The translations under genes and the position numbers were made by a program. 64,000 bases of DNA from an uncultured Clostridia bacterium (GTDB lineage Bacteria; Bacillota; Clostridia; Oscillospirales; Ruminococcaceae), in the NCBI GenBank assembly GCA_944386455.1, contig CALXBC010000002.1:1-64000 (forward strand). Reading direction: 5' to 3'. Of this stretch, positions 60,403-64,000 are shown one piece after another (the first letter of the stretch is position 1; each line of letters opens with the position of its first letter). The notes under the pieces are model-generated. The model was given only the letters and a program-made list of their open reading frames with translations, did not search any database and was not told the DNA's origin.

Positions 60403-60501
60403 ATATCCTGCACAAACAGAAACTGCGGGAAAAGGGGATCGCCGGTTTCAGGCAATCCCCGATTCCTGTATCTTATTGATTTTGATAAAAGGATGATTTG
60501 C

Positions 60502-61194
60502 TTGAAAAAAATTGTTTGTTTACTGGCATGTTGTTGTCTCCTCTCTCTTGGCACATTAACCGCGTTCGCGGGGGAAACGGCTGTTCGCGTGACGGAGGAT
60601 CGGATTTCGCTCACTCAAACGCAAACGGAATTTGAAGCCGTGATCGAAATTGAACCTGAAAACGCATATGCCGGTGTGGAAATCGGCATAGCCTGTCCCG
60701 AAGGAGTCGCTGTGACTGCTTCTACCGGTTCAATCGGCGGGATGTCGGCCGGTCCGGTTCTGGCCAGAGGATTATATTGGACCAGCTTTTTTGAATCAGA
60801 CAATGATTTGTCCGGGACCATGAGAATCACTTTGCAGTTATCCTGTCCACAGACGCTGCAAAACGGAGAAATCAGCATAAAAGATATCAAAGTGATGACC
60901 AGACAAGGCACATCTGTAGTGACGGAAGAAGCAGCCTCAGACTGCAAAATTAAGATTACACGCAGTAATTCTGACGTTCCAGACACAGATATCGATCATG
61001 AGCATCCCGCAGATACAGGCGTGTCATCGGATGATACTGCTCCGGAACAAAACGAAACCGGTTTTGATCAGAAAGACAGTATTGATACAGGACTGAACGA
61101 TGGAATCTTTCTGCGGACGGTGGTCTTGTCAGCAGCATGCGGCGGTTTGATCATTGCGGCTCTTGTTCTTATTCGAGCAGATAAAGAAAAATAA
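60502..61194 (+). CDS. membrane-anchored cohesin-like protein (TTG start)
   Basis: Protein of about 230 residues: signal peptide (…LLACCCLLSLGTLTAFAGE), a cohesin-like beta-sandwich (about 25-145, with EFEAVIEIEPEN, GVEIGIACPEGVAV and GTMRITLQLSCPQ), an Asp/Ser/Glu-rich linker (about 150-200) and a C-terminal helix (about 206-225) with a basic tail. The ATG at 60493 abuts the AAAAGG site. The TTG at 60502, 9 bases further and followed by AAA AAA, is the likely start. It follows the PHP gene by ~100 bases and could dock its dockerin at the membrane. Cohesin assignment is by pattern only. Confidence 0.75.
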   Translation: MKKIVCLLACCCLLSLGTLTAFAGETAVRVTEDRISLTQTQTEFEAVIEIEPENAYAGVEIGIACPEGVAVTASTGSIGGMSAGPVLARGLYWTSFFESDNDLSGTMRITLQLSCPQTLQNGEISIKDIKVMTRQGTSVVTEEAASDCKIKITRSNSDVPDTDIDHEHPADTGVSSDDTAPEQNETGFDQKDSIDTGLNDGIFLRTVVLSAACGGLIIAALVLIRADKEK

Positions 61195-61282
61195 AAACGC
61201 CTTGTCGCTATCCTGTTAAAAGCAATTCCCGGAAGCTGGTTTGTGACAGAAATGCGTATGTGATACACTGTGCCCAACTGCG

Positions 61283-61314
61283 GAAACCGCCGAACGACGG
61301 TTTTCTTTCTTTTT
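61283..61314 (+). terminator. terminator before ilvD
   Basis: AAACCG (61284-61289) pairs with CGGTTT (61298-61303), followed by TCTTTCTTTTT. It ends the cohesin-protein transcript. There is no T-box signature in the ilvD leader. Confidence 0.6.
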
Positions 61315-61326
61315 AAGCGAAAAACC

Positions 61327-61355
61327 TTGCATCCCGCGGAGTTATTTGATAAAAT
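61327..61355 (+). promoter_or_regulatory. promoter for ilvD
   Basis: TTGCAT (61327-61332), 17-base spacer, TAAAAT (61350-61355), about 54 bases before the ATG. The leader has no obvious regulatory structure. Confidence 0.6.
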
Positions 61356-61408
61356 AAAACTGATAGGCATATTGATTATGCAAATAGCTTGATAAGGGAT
61401 GAGTAACG

Positions 61409-63067
61409 ATGAGAAGCGATAAAATTACAAAGGGCGTCAACGCGGCGCCCCAGCGGGCATTGCTGTATGCGCTTGGCCTGACGGATGAAGAGATCGGCAA
61501 GCCGCTGATCGGGATTGTCAGTTCCAAGAACGATATTGTGCCCGGCCATATGAACATCGATAAGGTGGTCGAAGCCGTAAAGCAGGGCGTTGCCATGGCT
61601 GGCGGCGTACCGATCGTGTTTCCTGCGATCGCGGTCTGCGACGGGATCGCGATGGGACATGAGGGCATGAAATATTCACTGGTGACCCGTGAACTGATTG
61701 CCGATTCGACCGAGGCGATGGCTACTGCACATCCGTTCGACGGTCTGGTCATGGTCCCTAACTGTGACAAAAACGTGCCCGGTCTGCTGATGGCCGCGGC
61801 CCGTCTGAATATACCGTCCATTTTTGTCAGCGGCGGCCCGATGCTGGCCGGTATCCTGCACGGACAAAAAATCAGCTATTCCAATGTCTCCGAGGCGGTC
61901 AGCCGGTACAAGGTCGGGGAGATCGATGACACCGGCCTGGCAGAATGTACCGCCAAGGCATGCCCGACCTGCGGCTCCTGCTCCGGCATGTTTACTGCCA
62001 ACAGCATGAACTGTCTGACCGAGGTGCTTGGCATGGGACTTCCCGGCAACGGTACCATTCCCGCGGTTTATTCCGAGCGTCTGCGCCTTGCCAAGGAAGC
62101 GGGCATGCAGATCATGGAGCTGGTGAAAAAGGATATCAAACCGCGTGACATCATGGTAAAGGACGCGTTTCTGAATGCGCTCACCATTGATATGGCGCTG
62201 GGATGCAGCACCAACAGCATGCTCCATCTGCCTGCGATCGCGCATGAATGCGGCATCACGCTGGACCTGGCGCTGGCCAACAGCATTTCGGACAAAACGC
62301 CGAATCTGTGCCACCTTGCGCCGGCAGGCAATCATTATATTGAAGAGCTCAACGAGGCAGGCGGCATCCGTGCAGTGATGCATGAGATTGACAAGCTCGG
62401 CCTGCTGCACACCGATTTGATGACCTGCACCGGGAAAACAGTGAAAGAAAACATTGAGGGTCAGGAAATCCGCGACACCGAGGTCATCCGTCCCGTTACC
62501 AATCCATATAGCAAAACCGGCGGTATTGCGGTGCTTAAGGGAAACCTTGCGCCCGACGGATGTGTGGTCAAACGCTCTGCTGTAGCGCCTGAGATGCTGC
62601 ATCACGAGGGCAAGGCACGGGTATTTGACTGCGAGGAGGATGCGCTCAATGCCATCTATGACGGAAAAATCAACCCCGGCGAGGTGGTTGTGATCCGTTA
62701 TGAGGGGCCAAAGGGAGGCCCGGGAATGCGTGAAATGCTCAACCCCACTTCCGCCATTATGGGAAGCGGCCTTGGCAACTGCGTGGCGCTGATTACCGAC
62801 GGACGTTTTTCAGGTGCGACCCGCGGCGCCGCAATCGGCCATGTTTCCCCTGAAGCGGCGGTCGGAGGACCGATTGCACTGGTGGAGGAAGGCGATATGA
62901 TCGAGATTGACATTCCCGCCAACACCATCAACGTCAAGGTATCCGATGAAGAATTGGCAAAACGGAAGGCTGCCTGGCAGCCCAGACAACCCCGCATCAC
63001 GACAGGGTATCTGGCTCGTTATGCAAAGCAGGTGACTTCCGGCGCTTCCGGTGCAGTACTGGAATAG
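61409..63067 (+). CDS. ilvD: dihydroxy-acid dehydratase
   Basis: Iron-sulfur dehydratase of branched-chain amino-acid synthesis, converting dihydroxy-isovalerate and -methylvalerate to the keto acids; 552 residues, the usual size. The cluster cysteines are in [11 protein letters not shown] and [20 protein letters not shown]. Other landmarks are [44 protein letters not shown] and [20 protein letters not shown] (near residue 450-470). AAGGGATGAG lies before the ATG. It stands alone with its own promoter, and its 3' flank is occupied by the dispersed repeat, then a terminator. Confidence 0.97.
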   Translation: MRSDKITKGVNAAPQRALLYALGLTDEEIGKPLIGIVSSKNDIVPGHMNIDKVVEAVKQGVAMAGGVPIVFPAIAVCDGIAMGHEGMKYSLVTRELIADSTEAMATAHPFDGLVMVPNCDKNVPGLLMAAARLNIPSIFVSGGPMLAGILHGQKISYSNVSEAVSRYKVGEIDDTGLAECTAKACPTCGSCSGMFTANSMNCLTEVLGMGLPGNGTIPAVYSERLRLAKEAGMQIMELVKKDIKPRDIMVKDAFLNALTIDMALGCSTNSMLHLPAIAHECGITLDLALANSISDKTPNLCHLAPAGNHYIEELNEAGGIRAVMHEIDKLGLLHTDLMTCTGKTVKENIEGQEIRDTEVIRPVTNPYSKTGGIAVLKGNLAPDGCVVKRSAVAPEMLHHEGKARVFDCEEDALNAIYDGKINPGEVVVIRYEGPKGGPGMREMLNPTSAIMGSGLGNCVALITDGRFSGATRGAAIGHVSPEAAVGGPIALVEEGDMIEIDIPANTINVKVSDEELAKRKAAWQPRQPRITTGYLARYAKQVTSGASGAVLE

Positions 63068-63075
63068 CAACAGCT

Positions 63076-63378
63076 GAGCGTGTCGAAAAAGTCGACGACG
63101 CTCTCGAGGGACAAACACAATCACTGCAGCAAAGCCTTGTTCTGTGTTTTTCCCCCGATTCCCCTCTTTTCCATCCAAAAACGATTCGCCGAATCGTTTT
63201 TGGATAACACCTCTCCGTTCGCGGCCGTATGTCATGGCCGCGTTGCCACAGCAGCGGCAACCACATCGAGGTGCTGTGCAGAGCACACAATAGATACCTC
63301 AGTGTATTAATGCTGCAACTGGCGGCGCATGTCCGCCTGCGTGACAATTTCTCATGATTTATCGTTTTTCGACAGACT
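63076..63378 (-). repeat. dispersed ~300-bp structured element, copy 2
   Basis: In reverse complement this matches the element at 3151-3450. The central palindrome (about 63171-63203) has arms ATCCAAAAACGATTC and GAATCGTTTTTGGAT, where the other copy has G/C in place of one A/T pair on both arms, so pairing is kept. The CGTGTCGAAAAA end, GGCGG/CCGCC hairpin and CGGCC/GGCCG hairpin are also present. CTGAG occurs at both borders (63074-63078 and 63376-63380) and might be a short target duplication. Confidence 0.8.
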
Positions 63379-63413
63379 GAGCCGTGTGCGCCTGATGGCA
63401 CACACGGCTTTTT
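63379..63413 (+). terminator. terminator downstream of ilvD and the repeat
   Basis: AGCCGTGTG (63379-63387) pairs with CACACGGCT (63400-63408), followed by TTTTTT. It lies directly at the border of repeat copy 2, more than 300 bases after the ilvD stop, as if the element had been inserted between gene and terminator. Confidence 0.8.
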
Positions 63414-63497
63414 TACGTTAACACTGATTGCGATGCAGATATTGCTCCGATAACGATCTATCAAGAGAAATTCACAGATGTCCTTTATGAAAGGAAC

Positions 63498-64000
63498 TTA
63501 ATTGTTTTGATGACCGCCGATATCGTTCCGGTAATGGCATCCTTCAAATGAAATATTCTTCACTGCTGCGTAAGATTGATTCAGCGCGTCGGTTAGATTG
63601 TCGCCGATTGCCGTAACCCCCAACACCCGTCCGCCGGACGTGAAGTATAAATCACCTTCCCGCTTTGTTCCCGCATGATAGACGGTTGCACCTGCTGTCT
63701 GACCGCCGGCATCCAGACCTGTGATTGGCAGTCCTGTCGGATATTTTTTCGGATATCCGCCCGATGCCATGACAACACAGGCTGCTGCTCCTTTTTTCCA
63801 GCGGATATCCAGGTCAGAGAGCCGCTCTTCGTCGATGGCAAGGAAAATTTCCATCAGATCGGTGTCCAGCAGCGGCAGGACGACTTGGGTTTCGGGGTCG
63901 CCAAACCGGCAGTTGTATTCAATTACTTTCGGTCCCTTCGGCGTCAGCATCAGCCCAAAATACAGACAGCCCTTGAATGGCCGTCCCTCTTTTACCATGG
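63498..64000 (-). CDS. purD: phosphoribosylamine-glycine ligase, C-terminal part
   Basis: Purine synthesis enzyme (GARS) joining glycine to phosphoribosylamine with ATP. Only the C-terminal ~167 residues are in the window; the 5' end lies beyond 64000. ATP-grasp hallmarks are GCLYFGLMLTPKGPKVIEYNCRFGDPETQVVLPLLDTDL and VVMASGGYPKKYPTGLPITGL. The C-terminal domain includes GATVYHAGT, GGRVLGVTAIGDNLTDALNQSYAAVKNISFEGCHYRNDIG. Confidence 0.95.
   Translation of the reverse strand, partial: MVKEGRPFKGCLYFGLMLTPKGPKVIEYNCRFGDPETQVVLPLLDTDLMEIFLAIDEERLSDLDIRWKKGAAACVVMASGGYPKKYPTGLPITGLDAGGQTAGATVYHAGTKREGDLYFTSGGRVLGVTAIGDNLTDALNQSYAAVKNISFEGCHYRNDIGGHQNN

Noticed and set aside
61195-61408. T-box or other amino-acid-responsive leader for ilvD
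   Set aside because: No AGGGTGG-type T-box sequence or specifier loop; the only hairpin is a short terminator belonging to the upstream gene, followed by a normal promoter.
61676-62605. 309-codon antisense frame opposite ilvD
   Set aside because: It lies entirely inside a clear ilvD gene in reverse; the translation has no recognisable family.

Overview
The window looks like a chromosomal stretch of a spore-forming, anaerobic gut-type Clostridia bacterium (Oscillospirales/Ruminococcaceae-like). Evidence: sporulation genes (spoIVB, spoIIP), strong AGGAGG/AAAGGA ribosome sites, two cohesin-type modules with a dockerin, a very large glycan-foraging locus with ABC importers lacking their own ATPase, and Firmicutes-type housekeeping genes (rnr, trmB, tmcAL, UPF0340, mazF, ilvD, purD). 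The genus assignment is inference only.

Layout. 1-9 kb: housekeeping and small metabolism (spoIVB, an acidic-tailed membrane protein, trmB, an AIM24-family protein, an orphan amino-acid ABC permease, a DHFR-like reductase, an Rrf2 regulator coupled to a GNAT acetyltransferase, an AGCS symporter, tRNA-Ala with a 5' tRNA remnant in front of it). 9-38.2 kb: a ~29-kb glycan-utilisation locus on the minus strand, under a GntR/LacI-type regulator. In transcription order it encodes a five-module surface protein, two solute-binding proteins, two permeases, an NHL/YIP1 membrane protein, a DUF5696 protein, two more permeases, a beta-helix lipoprotein, a membrane-anchored single-module protein, a GH38 mannosidase, a GH36 galactosidase-like enzyme, an FAD-dependent oxidoreductase and a NodB-type deacetylase. 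A second, divergent GH36 gene lies beyond an IS110 remnant. A terminator overlapped by a promoter separates the last three genes (GH36, oxidoreductase, deacetylase) as a sub-operon.

38.6-51 kb: a decaying accessory region holding the IS110 fragment, a short serine recombinase with two unknown genes (one RusA-like), a very large 5'-truncated surface protein of InlB-type and Ig-like repeats, a frameshifted vWA-protein pseudogene, and a barnase toxin with two tandem barstar immunity genes. 51-64 kb: housekeeping again (rnr, tmcAL, an RlmA-like methyltransferase, UPF0340, mazF, spoIIP with a small membrane partner), then a secreted PHP-domain protein carrying both a cohesin-like module and a dockerin, next to a membrane-anchored cohesin-like protein, then ilvD and the 3' part of purD.

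Two copies of a ~300-bp non-coding element lie in opposite orientation after trmB and after ilvD. Their central 33-bp hairpin carries compensating base changes, so it behaves as a conserved structured or MITE-like repeat. The main candidates for an undescribed system are the dual-importer glycan locus (DUF5696 and NHL-YIP1 with two permease pairs and a repeated putative glycan-binding module) and the PHP/cohesin/dockerin pair.
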